Positions 25,023 through 32,730 of a stretch of 46,341 nt of DNA are shown piece after piece; the first letter of the stretch is position 1; every line of letters begins with the position of its first letter. A model generated the notes under the pieces. It searched no databases. It was not told where the DNA came from and saw nothing but the letters and a program-made list of their open reading frames with translations. The position numbers were made by a program, and so were the translations under genes. The stretch is from Deltaproteobacteria bacterium (GTDB taxonomy: Bacteria > Lernaellota > Lernaellaia > JACKCT01): assembly GCA_020845895.1 (NCBI GenBank), contig JADLEX010000013.1, forward strand, positions 1 through 46,341, in the 5' to 3' direction.

Positions 25023-27224
25023 TCAGTCCGGATCGCATAGCCCCGAGCAATACTGCTGGATGACGCCCGTATCGAGCAGCGTCGCCGCCTGATCCAGGAC
25101 GTGCGGCAGCAGCACGGCGTCGGAATGCACGCCGTTGTCGCCGCCGGGCGGCACATTTTCATCGGGCGGGAAATTCGCCAGCGCCTGATCCACCAGATAA
25201 ATCTGCGTCATCGTCGGAATCGTCGTCGGAGCGGGAACTCCATCGAGTCCCACGACGTCGTAGATCGCGGGGGACAACAGGTCGGCCCCCATGGCTCGCG
25301 CCAGCACCTCGGTGGACATGTTGGGCACCTGCGAATCGCCGATGGATTCCTGCAGCAGCACCACGCGTTCTTCCGGCGCGTCGGGCAGCGGACGCCGGTA
25401 CATGAGTTGCGAAATGTTCACCGGGTCCGCGTGATCGAACAGCGACTGCATGACCGTGATGCCGATCTGCTGGATCAGCGGGTCGGGATAGAAGACGTCC
25501 ATGAGCGTCTTGACGAGCAGCCAGTTCACCGAGCGCGACAGCAGGTTCGACCACACGGCGCCGGGCACCGCGAGCACGGCCCGCTCGAGACGATGCGAAA
25601 TCGCGACGAACGACGCACCCTGAATGCCGCCGAGGCTGACGCCGTAATAGTAGACGCGCGTGTCGTCGAGCAGCGCGTGATCGCCCACGTCGATCTGATC
25701 GTCGAATTGCAGGTCGGCCAGCGCCATCTCGGTCATCGCGAGGTTGTTGACGAGCGATTGCTGGAGGCGGTCGGTCACGAGGCGGATGCGGTTCAGGTCG
25801 GGCAGCAGTTCCTCGATGATGAGTTCCAGGTCGCCCTCGGACAGGCCGATCCAGTCCGTCGCGATCATCACCACGCCGTGTTCCTGTGCGAGCCCTTGGA
25901 AGATACTCGCACCCCAACCCGCCAGATACGAGCGCCCCGACCCGAACAGGCCGTGGCCGAACACGACCAGCGGCAGCGGCTCGCCGTCGTAGGCTTTTGC
26001 CGGAATAATCATCGTGAACGGGTAGCTGCGCGGCCCCTGCAGGGTCGGATGATGGTCGGCGTCGTAGTTGAACTCGCTGTCATCGTTCAGGTAGTTCGGC
26101 GGGGTGAAATCGCCCTGCACCATGTAGGCCAGATTCGCGTTCGGATCCTTTTGCACGAGCGTCAGGGTGTATGAGAACCCGGTGCTCGCGGCCTGTTCCA
26201 GCGTGGCGTCGCGCATCGAGAGCACGCTGCCCAGAATGTAGTCCTCGCTCGCCACGGTGAAGTCCCAGGCGAGCAGCAGGTCGTCGCGGTCGTAGTCCTT
26301 CGAGTCCAGAAAGTCGAAAATGTCCTCGTAATCGGAACGCACACCCTCGATGATCGGGTTCGTCGTCAGGACATCATCGCGCAGCGCCGCGAAAGCCGGG
26401 GGCGATTCGAAAGGCTCGCCGTCCGCTCCGATGACGTGGTCGGTCAGCACCACGACGTGGCGCGCGCCGTTTTGCATCGGCTCCATCGGGCGGACGATCA
26501 TGGCGTAGCGGCCGTCGTAACCGCTGCGCCGGTTCATATCCATTTCGACCATGCACAGCCCGCGCTCGCCGTTGTCCATGTTGAACAGGGCCACGGGATT
26601 GCCGGGCGTGAGGGATTCTTCCATCTCGTGAATGTTCGTGAGCACGTCGGGATCCACATCGCGGCCGAAGTGCAACAGGATCGGCGACGCGGGGGAGGAG
26701 CCGTCCGCGGTATTGATCATGGTCACGTCGAAAAACTTGCCGGGACGCATTTCCACCGCGTCCTCGGGATAGTTCACGCGCTTGCCGGTCGGCGTCGTGG
26801 GATCGTCGATCTGATAAAACGCACTGGGGTACGGCAGCAGACATTCGTTGCTGGTGGCGAAGGGATTGCACCCCTCGGGGATGTCGATGTCGATGAGATC
26901 GGTGTCGTCATCGGCATCGTCGTCGGAATCGTCATCCGCGTCGTCATCGGAGTCATCATCGGAGTCATCATCGGAATCGTCATCGGAATCGTCATCGGAA
27001 TCGTCATCCGAGTCATCATCGGGAAGGGGCGGAAAGGTGTCGTCGTCGCCGGTCGCGTCGTCGTCATCGGCAACGTCGTCGTCAGTCGCGTCGTCGTCGG
27101 GCAACGACGCGCTCGAGTCGTCGTCAGCCGAATCGTCACCGCCGCCGCAGGCCGCGACCGCGAGCAACATCGCGAGCACCGCGACGCGCATCGTCCCTCG
27201 TCCGATTCTCCGCAGAATTCCCAT
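25023..27224 (-). CDS. Acidic-linker lipoprotein with alpha/beta-hydrolase domain (second)
   Basis: A 733-residue predicted lipoprotein. The signal peptide ends AVAAC (Cys26). The linker (about 27-108) includes ten consecutive DDD(S/A/T) units encoded by a 12-bp tandem repeat at 26901-27020. An N-terminal domain begins with LPYPSAFYQIDDPTTPTGKR, parallel to PFPNNLYTTPDDSTATG in the convergent gene. The hydrolase core shows PLVVFGHGLFGSGRSY and the elbow YYYGVSLGGIQG with the nucleophile Ser. The C-terminal half carries QQYCSGLC. A GAGG ribosome site lies 5 nt before the ATG. It follows the SRPBCC-like gene on the same strand with 45 nt between, suggesting an operon. I infer a surface lipase/esterase; substrate unknown. 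Confidence 0.8.
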   Translation of the reverse strand: MGILRRIGRGTMRVAVLAMLLAVAACGGGDDSADDDSSASLPDDDATDDDVADDDDATGDDDTFPPLPDDDSDDDSDDDSDDDSDDDSDDDSDDDADDDSDDDADDDTDLIDIDIPEGCNPFATSNECLLPYPSAFYQIDDPTTPTGKRVNYPEDAVEMRPGKFFDVTMINTADGSSPASPILLHFGRDVDPDVLTNIHEMEESLTPGNPVALFNMDNGERGLCMVEMDMNRRSGYDGRYAMIVRPMEPMQNGARHVVVLTDHVIGADGEPFESPPAFAALRDDVLTTNPIIEGVRSDYEDIFDFLDSKDYDRDDLLLAWDFTVASEDYILGSVLSMRDATLEQAASTGFSYTLTLVQKDPNANLAYMVQGDFTPPNYLNDDSEFNYDADHHPTLQGPRSYPFTMIIPAKAYDGEPLPLVVFGHGLFGSGRSYLAGWGASIFQGLAQEHGVVMIATDWIGLSEGDLELIIEELLPDLNRIRLVTDRLQQSLVNNLAMTEMALADLQFDDQIDVGDHALLDDTRVYYYGVSLGGIQGASFVAISHRLERAVLAVPGAVWSNLLSRSVNWLLVKTLMDVFYPDPLIQQIGITVMQSLFDHADPVNISQLMYRRPLPDAPEERVVLLQESIGDSQVPNMSTEVLARAMGADLLSPAIYDVVGLDGVPAPTTIPTMTQIYLVDQALANFPPDENVPPGGDNGVHSDAVLLPHVLDQAATLLDTGVIQQYCSGLCDPD
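26901..27020 (-). repeat. 12-bp tandem repeat, ten units, coding DDD(S/A/T)
   Basis: Ten consecutive imperfect 12-bp units (plus-strand form (c/t)(c/g)(g/a)gTCATCATC-like) lie within the lipoprotein linker. Changes keep the frame because the unit is a multiple of three. Copy number is open to slippage without breaking the gene. Confidence 0.85.
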
Positions 27225-27269
27225 GTTCGCCTCGATCCCGGTAGAGTCCGCGCGTCGTCGCCGGCCTCG

Positions 27270-28166
27270 TCACTGCGTGAAGCCGACCGCCTTGCGATAG
27301 TCCGTCAATTCCTGCTTCCACTTCGCCACATCGTCGGGATGATGCTGGGTGGCGAATTTTTCCCAGCGACGGCAGTGGAAGAGAACGTTGTCAGCCAGTG
27401 CCGGCAGCGCCACCTTGGTCGCCTTGTTCACCACGGGCAGAATCGCCGCCAGATTCCCGCCGGGATTCGAATCGACGTAGTAAATCAGGTCGGTTTTGAG
27501 CAGATCTTCGCGCGATTTCACCCATTCCTTGGGCAGCGGAGCCACGTGCCACGTGCCCGTGTTCTTCTCGGTCAGAATCGCGCCCTTGCGAAACTCCTCG
27601 ACGGCCGGGTTCATCTTGTCCTGGCACTTGATGCCGGGGACCTGATTCCAGGTGCTCTCCCACGGAAAGCTCTGGCGGTTGTTGTGACGCTCCAGCGTGA
27701 AATGGCGCGGATCGACGAAGGGCATGACCAGAAGCTGGTACATGTAGAACTTGCCGCCCTCGACGCACGGCGCGCAGTCGAAGGTGTAGGGCATGAATGT
27801 GCGCTTCTTGGTCGTGATCGAGCCGTTGGAGGGAAACTCCTCGGACTCGAGGTCGAATTTTTCGACGTTGGTGATGACGCGCCAGACGGTGGGCGGCTCG
27901 AAGGGCACGACAAGGCGCATCCAGCCCTCTTTCAGACCGCCTTCGCCTTCGAGCAGGCGGGGAATCGGCTTGCCGGCGAGCAGATCCGCGGTTTCGCTTT
28001 CCGAAAGCGCCACCTCCGGAATCTTGAGCTTCATCGACTTGGATGCGTTGGTGTCGAACGACACCGGCTCGGACCACTGCGCCGTCAGCGGCGCGGCCAG
28101 GAGTAACGCGGCAAAAAGAACGACCAACAGCGCCAGCGTGCCCGATCGAACGGATATCGACTGCAT
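27270..28166 (-). CDS. Secreted SRPBCC/START-like protein
   Basis: A 298-residue exported protein. The signal peptide is MQSISVRSGTLALLVVLF, with a cleavage region at LTAQWSEPV (about 30). The middle carries LVVPFEPPTVWRVITNVEKFDL and KTDLIYYVDSNPGG, strand-helix patterns reminiscent of START/Bet v1-like lipid-binding domains, and a final helical region with FHCRRWEKFATQHH. No catalytic motif is visible. A GAGGGGGA ribosome site lies about 8 nt before the ATG, which settles the start over the longer frame. It is transcribed with the downstream hydrolase lipoprotein (45 nt apart), so lipid or hydrophobic-substrate handling would fit both. The family assignment is tentative. Confidence 0.7.
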   Translation of the reverse strand: MQSISVRSGTLALLVVLFAALLLAAPLTAQWSEPVSFDTNASKSMKLKIPEVALSESETADLLAGKPIPRLLEGEGGLKEGWMRLVVPFEPPTVWRVITNVEKFDLESEEFPSNGSITTKKRTFMPYTFDCAPCVEGGKFYMYQLLVMPFVDPRHFTLERHNNRQSFPWESTWNQVPGIKCQDKMNPAVEEFRKGAILTEKNTGTWHVAPLPKEWVKSREDLLKTDLIYYVDSNPGGNLAAILPVVNKATKVALPALADNVLFHCRRWEKFATQHHPDDVAKWKQELTDYRKAVGFTQ

Positions 28167-28340
28167 CGGTGAATCCCCCTCGCCCCGTGAAACGACGATT
28201 CGAACGTGGGGCGCCCCGGGGCGAATGTGTACCATCCGCCTCGCGAAACGGGCAATAGGGGAACCGCCGTGGAGCGTCGGATTCTGGCGGCGGCAGATTC
28301 CGGCTGTGTCAGCCTCGGGCCGCGGCAGATTCCGACCGTG

Positions 28341-28715
28341 TCACGCCGGCAGCATGTAGCCGCCTTCCGGGCCGCGTACGAGCAAACCCTTGCGCACGAG
28401 GCGGCCGAGCGTGGCGTAGACCACCGCCGACGAGCCGAGATACCCGGCGCCGGCGAGCTGCTCGAGAATGAATTTGGGTTCGATGGGCTTTTTCTTGCCC
28501 TTGAGCGCGGCGAAGATCATCGGCGTCACTTTTTGCTTCGTGCGCCGGCGTGGCATGGACGCCTCGAAGACTTTGAGTTTGCCCGCCACCTCTTTCAGGA
28601 GTTCGAGCGCCCGACGTTTCTCGGTGAGTTGGTAGTCGATCGCCTCGATCTCCCGCGACAGGGTTCGGATCTCGTACTGAAGCGTCCGATACAGGTCACC
28701 ACCATTCATATTCAT
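28341..28715 (-). CDS. Small coiled-coil plus winged-helix protein
   Basis: A 124-residue protein. Residues about 10-50 form an amphipathic coiled coil (YEIRTLSREIEAIDYQLTEK). A basic hinge PRRRTKQK follows. Residues about 75-124 look like a winged helix (FILEQLAGAGYLGSSAVVYA, LVRKGLLVRGPEGGYML). Such a layout suggests a DNA-binding dimer, perhaps a small regulator. A GGAGAG ribosome site lies about 5 nt before ATG 28715; the longer frame to 28733 would read through it. The gene stands alone. I do not recognise a named family. The gap to the next gene (28716-28924) holds nothing evident. Confidence 0.65.
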   Translation of the reverse strand: MNMNGGDLYRTLQYEIRTLSREIEAIDYQLTEKRRALELLKEVAGKLKVFEASMPRRRTKQKVTPMIFAALKGKKKPIEPKFILEQLAGAGYLGSSAVVYATLGRLVRKGLLVRGPEGGYMLPA

Positions 28716-28924
28716 GCAAACTCTCCACGTCATGGGCGGGGGTTCCCTGCCCGCGCGACGAATGCCGCACCGATTGCCCCACGCCGGTCACCTTCATGAA
28801 ATTCCGCGCCCGACACCACACGCGCCGGAACGATGTCCACATGCATCAAATCGCTTGTGGCACATCCTGTCAATCGGTCGGTACGGCCCAAACCGGGAGT
28901 CCCGATCCGAGATCCACGGACATT

Positions 28925-29749
28925 TCACTCTCCGGACGTGACCTCGATAATTGCATGGCTCCAGTCCACACCCGCGCTCTGGATGCGCACCTCGCCGTCG
29001 GCGATGATCGAAGGGCTGTTTTCCCTCGCGACGCACCACGCGTGATATCGGCCCGCCTTCTTCGGCAGCCGCCACTCGGTGGCCTTTTCGACCGAAAACT
29101 CCATGCCCTTGGTGGCCGTGTACCAGTGGAAGGTCACGTTGTCTCCGCGCGTCGGGAAATCCACGTCGGCAATCAGCTTGATGGCCCCCTCGTTGCCCAC
29201 GACCGTCACGCCGTCTCCGCCCGGCTCCGTCGGCTTGGCGTCGACGAGCACGTCGATCTTGTTGAACACCGGATTTTCCTTCGCCGGCTCGTCCATGACA
29301 ATGAAGGATTTGAGCGCGAGAAGCGGATTGTCCTCGAGATCGCCGACGGCCATGGCGACGGTGAGCACCGTGCCCTCCGGATCGTAGGGAATGCCGAATT
29401 TCTGTTCGAATTCGTTCGGATTCTCGGGCACGGTGAACGAAAACGGCGGCAGCCCGGGCGCTTCCATGTACAGCTCGCCCGCGGGAATCTCCTCGCCTTG
29501 CTCGCCCGCCGAGAAACTCGCGATTCCGGTGACGATCCACGTCTTGGGTTCCAACAGCGGCTCGCCGTCCATCGTCACGGCGACACCCGTAATGGTGACC
29601 GTGTCGCCGGGCGCGGCCTCTCGCGGCTCGGTCTTGATGGCGATGACGCGATCCTGCGTCAGACGGCTGGGCGGATCGAATTCGGGAACGTCGCACGCGG
29701 CGACCAACATCGCCGTCATGAGACCCAGGATCGGTGCAAATCGTTTCAT
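28925..29749 (-). CDS. Lipoprotein co-transcribed with TonB-dependent receptor
   Basis: A 274-residue lipoprotein with signal peptide MKRFAPILGLMTAMLVAAC (Cys19). The mature part starts DVPEFDPPSRLTQDRVIAIKT and continues with beta-rich segments such as GDTVTITGVAVTMDGEPLLEP and GDNVTFHWYTATKG, consistent with two Ig-like or fibronectin-like domains. There is no acidic linker, unlike the other lipoproteins here. A GGAGGT ribosome site lies 6 nt before the ATG. The gene follows the receptor gene after 11 nt, so it is likely a partner or substrate-binding accessory of that receptor at the outer membrane. No enzyme motif is visible. Confidence 0.8.
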   Translation of the reverse strand: MKRFAPILGLMTAMLVAACDVPEFDPPSRLTQDRVIAIKTEPREAAPGDTVTITGVAVTMDGEPLLEPKTWIVTGIASFSAGEQGEEIPAGELYMEAPGLPPFSFTVPENPNEFEQKFGIPYDPEGTVLTVAMAVGDLEDNPLLALKSFIVMDEPAKENPVFNKIDVLVDAKPTEPGGDGVTVVGNEGAIKLIADVDFPTRGDNVTFHWYTATKGMEFSVEKATEWRLPKKAGRYHAWCVARENSPSIIADGEVRIQSAGVDWSHAIIEVTSGE

Positions 29750-29760
29750 CTCGGACCTCC

Positions 29761-32034
29761 CTACCACCGGGCCGCGACGCCGAGCGTCGGATAGAAGGTC
29801 GGCAGCGACAGCGCCTCGCGCTGCGTGTAGTCGTAGTTGTAGATGTAGCCCACGGGCTGCTTGCGAAAATAGACGTTTTGCAGGTCGAGATAGACCGTGA
29901 GCTGCCAGTTCGTGTACTCCCACGCGCGATCGACACGCACGTCGAGTTGGTGGATGTCGTCGTCGCGCTCTTCGTTGATCTTGTCGCTGTAGAGCGGCAC
30001 GTAGGAATCGGTGTCGGCGTTGTAAAGCGCCGACTCGATCGGCGTGAAAGGCAACCCCGTGGCGTAAGTGAAGCGCCCGCCGACGCGCCAGTGCTCGCCG
30101 AGCCGATAAGACGCCACGACGACCGCGTTGTGCCGCTGGTCCTGATCGAAATACCGCCAGTCGTCGCCGGGCTGATCGCGCCGCTCGCTCACCGTGAACG
30201 TGTACGCCAGCCAGCCGTAGAGCCGGTCGGTCAGTTCCTTGCGCGCGAGCAGTTCCGCGCCGTACACGTGCCCGATACCCTCGTTGTTGTAGGGTTCCGG
30301 GTCGTCGGCATTCGTGCCCGCGACGAGGTTTTCGAGTTGCTTGTAATAGCCCTGCGCGTCGAGCGACCATCCCTCGCCGAAGTCGTACTCCGCCCCGCCG
30401 TTGTAGCTGACCGCATACTCGGGATCGACCTGGTCGGTGCCGAAGGGCGGCAGGAACTCGTCGGGTTGCGGATACTGATGATAAACGCCGACCGCGCCCT
30501 TGAATGTGAGCTTTCTCGTCGCGAACACGCGCGTAAAAAGCCGCGGATCGAACGACGACCGCGTCACCTCGATATCTTCGTTATAGAACGTGCCCGCCGT
30601 CGCCCGGACCCCCGGCGTCAGGATCACCGTGTCGGCGATCTTGACGGAGTCCTCGATGTAGCCTTCGAAGATGCCGAGCGAGAGCGTCTCGTCGTAGCGG
30701 TACGACCGCTCGTTGAACAGGTTGGCGCTCGGGTCGCCTTCCTTGGGCGGGCGAATCACGTCGGCGGTCACATGGAACTCGCCGGCCATGCCCTCGACGC
30801 CGACGGCGAGCGTGCTCCACGGCGCGATCTTCCAAGTCAGGTCGTCGCGCACCACGGGGACCGTGCCCGAGATGTCGAAGGTCGTGTCCTTGAAGACGGC
30901 GATGGACAGATTCTGGATGTTGTACGCGGCGGCGAGCCGGTTGGTGACCGAGGCGTCGGGCGTGAATGTCCACGACAGCGACGGTTGGTGAAACCAGGTT
31001 TCGAATTCGAAGGTCTGATCCGCCGTCGGTTGCTCCTGGTTCGCCTCCTTGTTGACGAGCCCGAACGCGTCGTCGGAGCCGTAGGCGAACAGGCGAATGG
31101 AGTGGCGGGGGTTGGGCCGCCAGGCCGCCTGCGCCTGGTAGTCGTAGAAGCGCGGCACGACCGTGAAGGCGCCCTGATCGTCGGGCATGAGTTCGGGCAG
31201 GATGAAGTCGATGAAGCTGCGCCGTACCGCCGCGCCGCCGCTCCACGCGCCGTCCTTGTCGAACGGGCCTTCGGCGAGCACGAAGCTGGAATAGTTCGTG
31301 ATGTCCGCGACGCCGGAGAATTTTTCGTTGTTCGGCGGCCGCGTGTTGATCTCGACGATGCCGCCCATCGCGTTGCCGTATTTCGTGGAATACCCGCCTG
31401 CGTAATAGTCGAGCGACTCGATCCACTCCGAGTTGATGACGGTCTGCAACCCGCCGAAATGCAACAACTGCGGAATGTCGAACCCGTCCACATAGTAGCG
31501 GCTGTCCTCGGGGCTGGTGCCGCGAATCGCCGGGCCGATCGTGAACGAGCTGACGGGGTTGCGCACCACGCCGGGCATCGACTCCACGACGCGCACCGCG
31601 TCGCCGCCCCCGCCGGGCATGGTCATGATCTCCTCGCGAGACACGCTCTGTTTCGCGACGTCGGCGATCTCCTTGCGCGCGGTGACGGCCACCTCCTGCA
31701 ATGTGAACTCGCCACTCGCCGGTTTCAGATCCACGTTGCGCGTCGCCGTCTTGCCGGACACGGTGACCGATTCCTTCACCGGCTCGTAACCGTTCGACGA
31801 AAACACGAGCACGTATTCGCCGTCGGGCACGTTTTCAAACCGATAAGCACCTTCCTCGTCGGTCAGCGTCGTGCGTTCGGTTCCCTCGATGTCGACCTCG
31901 ACGCCCTGCATCGGCACGAGCGACGACGCATCGGTCACGACGCCCGCGATCCGCCCTTCGGCGGCGGCGGTCGACGCGCCGGGCGCGGCGAGCACAAACG
32001 CGGCGAGCGCGCACGTCAAGATCCATCGCGACAT
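29761..32034 (-). CDS. TonB-dependent outer-membrane receptor with carboxypeptidase-like N-domain
   Basis: A 757-residue outer-membrane receptor. The signal peptide MSRWILTCALAAFVLAAPG ends near AAAEG (about 26). Residues 27-105 form a CarboxypepD_reg-like domain (GRIAGVVTDASSLVPMQGVE, EGAYRFENVPDGEYVLVFSS). The plug covers about 112-235, with VAVTARKEI, MPGVVRNPVSSF, IRGTSPEDSRYYVDGFDIPQ and the GGIVEINTRPP end typical of plugs. The remaining 520 residues show alternating beta strands of the barrel, with TPTLGVAARW-like termination in Trp (GVAARW), a normal barrel end signal. A GAGGAG site precedes ATG 32034; the frame to 32103 is a longer alternative. Such receptors import siderophores, cobamides or glycans; the ligand is unknown, and no TonB or ExbBD lies here. 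Confidence 0.92.
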   Translation of the reverse strand: MSRWILTCALAAFVLAAPGASTAAAEGRIAGVVTDASSLVPMQGVEVDIEGTERTTLTDEEGAYRFENVPDGEYVLVFSSNGYEPVKESVTVSGKTATRNVDLKPASGEFTLQEVAVTARKEIADVAKQSVSREEIMTMPGGGGDAVRVVESMPGVVRNPVSSFTIGPAIRGTSPEDSRYYVDGFDIPQLLHFGGLQTVINSEWIESLDYYAGGYSTKYGNAMGGIVEINTRPPNNEKFSGVADITNYSSFVLAEGPFDKDGAWSGGAAVRRSFIDFILPELMPDDQGAFTVVPRFYDYQAQAAWRPNPRHSIRLFAYGSDDAFGLVNKEANQEQPTADQTFEFETWFHQPSLSWTFTPDASVTNRLAAAYNIQNLSIAVFKDTTFDISGTVPVVRDDLTWKIAPWSTLAVGVEGMAGEFHVTADVIRPPKEGDPSANLFNERSYRYDETLSLGIFEGYIEDSVKIADTVILTPGVRATAGTFYNEDIEVTRSSFDPRLFTRVFATRKLTFKGAVGVYHQYPQPDEFLPPFGTDQVDPEYAVSYNGGAEYDFGEGWSLDAQGYYKQLENLVAGTNADDPEPYNNEGIGHVYGAELLARKELTDRLYGWLAYTFTVSERRDQPGDDWRYFDQDQRHNAVVVASYRLGEHWRVGGRFTYATGLPFTPIESALYNADTDSYVPLYSDKINEERDDDIHQLDVRVDRAWEYTNWQLTVYLDLQNVYFRKQPVGYIYNYDYTQREALSLPTFYPTLGVAARW

Positions 32035-32163
32035 GAATTCGGCTCCTCGTTTGACGTCGGCACGTCCGGACGCGCCCAAAAATACGCAGGAATCGATTAA
32101 CACATCCGACCGAACCTGCCTAGAAATATCCGTGGCGACCCGAAGACCGAATGGAACGGCTCG

Positions 32164-32445
32164 TTACCGGCAGATCTTCTCGATCATCCGCACGAGATTG
32201 TCGATCCGCTCGCGTCCGATCTCGCTCGATCCTTCGACGCGGGCGATTTCGGCCTGCAGGATCTCGCGGATCGATTCGCGGTCCGCGCGCATGCGGGCCA
32301 GCAGACGCACCTCATCCGCGGTGAAGCTCTGGCCGAAGGTGCCGAGCGAGAGCTTGGCGATGAGCACACGCATCCGTGCGAGGTCGCCGGTCGGGTCGGG
32401 TCTGGATTCCGAAACATCGGCGCGGGGTTTTCCGGCTTCGTCCAT
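32164..32445 (-). CDS. Small hypothetical protein, helical
   Basis: A 93-residue protein, mostly helical by composition (TADEVRLLARMRADRESIRE, ILQAEIARVE, RIDNLVRMIEKI). The first 20 residues are polar and low complexity. It lacks a signal peptide and known motifs. It lies 129 nt upstream of the receptor gene on the same strand and may be the first gene of that transcription unit. An AAGG ribosome site lies near the ATG. Function cannot be proposed; a small cytoplasmic regulator is possible. Confidence 0.55.
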   Translation of the reverse strand: MDEAGKPRADVSESRPDPTGDLARMRVLIAKLSLGTFGQSFTADEVRLLARMRADRESIREILQAEIARVEGSSEIGRERIDNLVRMIEKICR

Positions 32446-32730
32446 CGTTCGACCTTATCGTTCTGCCGTAGAGAGGGTCAACGAGGAATTGAGACGCTCG
32501 GGAAACGCGAAACCAAGTCCAGCATGACCGAATCCCCGACCATCATGACATCCGACAGGGATGCTGGGTGACCTTCATTACCGTCCGCGCACTCCTCAAA
32601 ATCTCAATTTGATTCACGACCGGCGTTCATGATAGTTTTTCCGACGAAGAGGGCGAAGACGAAACCCTTCTTGAATGCGCGTCTTGGAAAAATGTGACCG
32701 TCGATCGACGCTTCGCGGGTGGAGTCGGCG
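32446..32730. other. Divergent intergenic region
   Basis: This 285-nt stretch holds promoters for the leftward small gene/receptor and the rightward repeat lipoprotein. A 7-bp inverted repeat, CCAGCAT (32519-32525) and ATGCTGG (32561-32567) around 35 nt, is the only structure noticed. No convincing gene or RNA was seen. Confidence 0.3.

Noticed and set aside
26901-27020. Tandem repeat as CRISPR or satellite DNA
   Set aside because: Units are 12 bp, in frame and code Asp-rich linker; no spacers.
26436-28106. 556-residue plus-strand frame opposite lipoprotein and SRPBCC genes
   Set aside because: It spans two genes and its Val/Ile repeats are the antisense of the Asp repeat, so it is a shadow.
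29734-32100. 788-residue plus-strand frame opposite the receptor gene
   Set aside because: Antisense shadow; the minus strand has a complete receptor with signal peptide, plug and barrel end.
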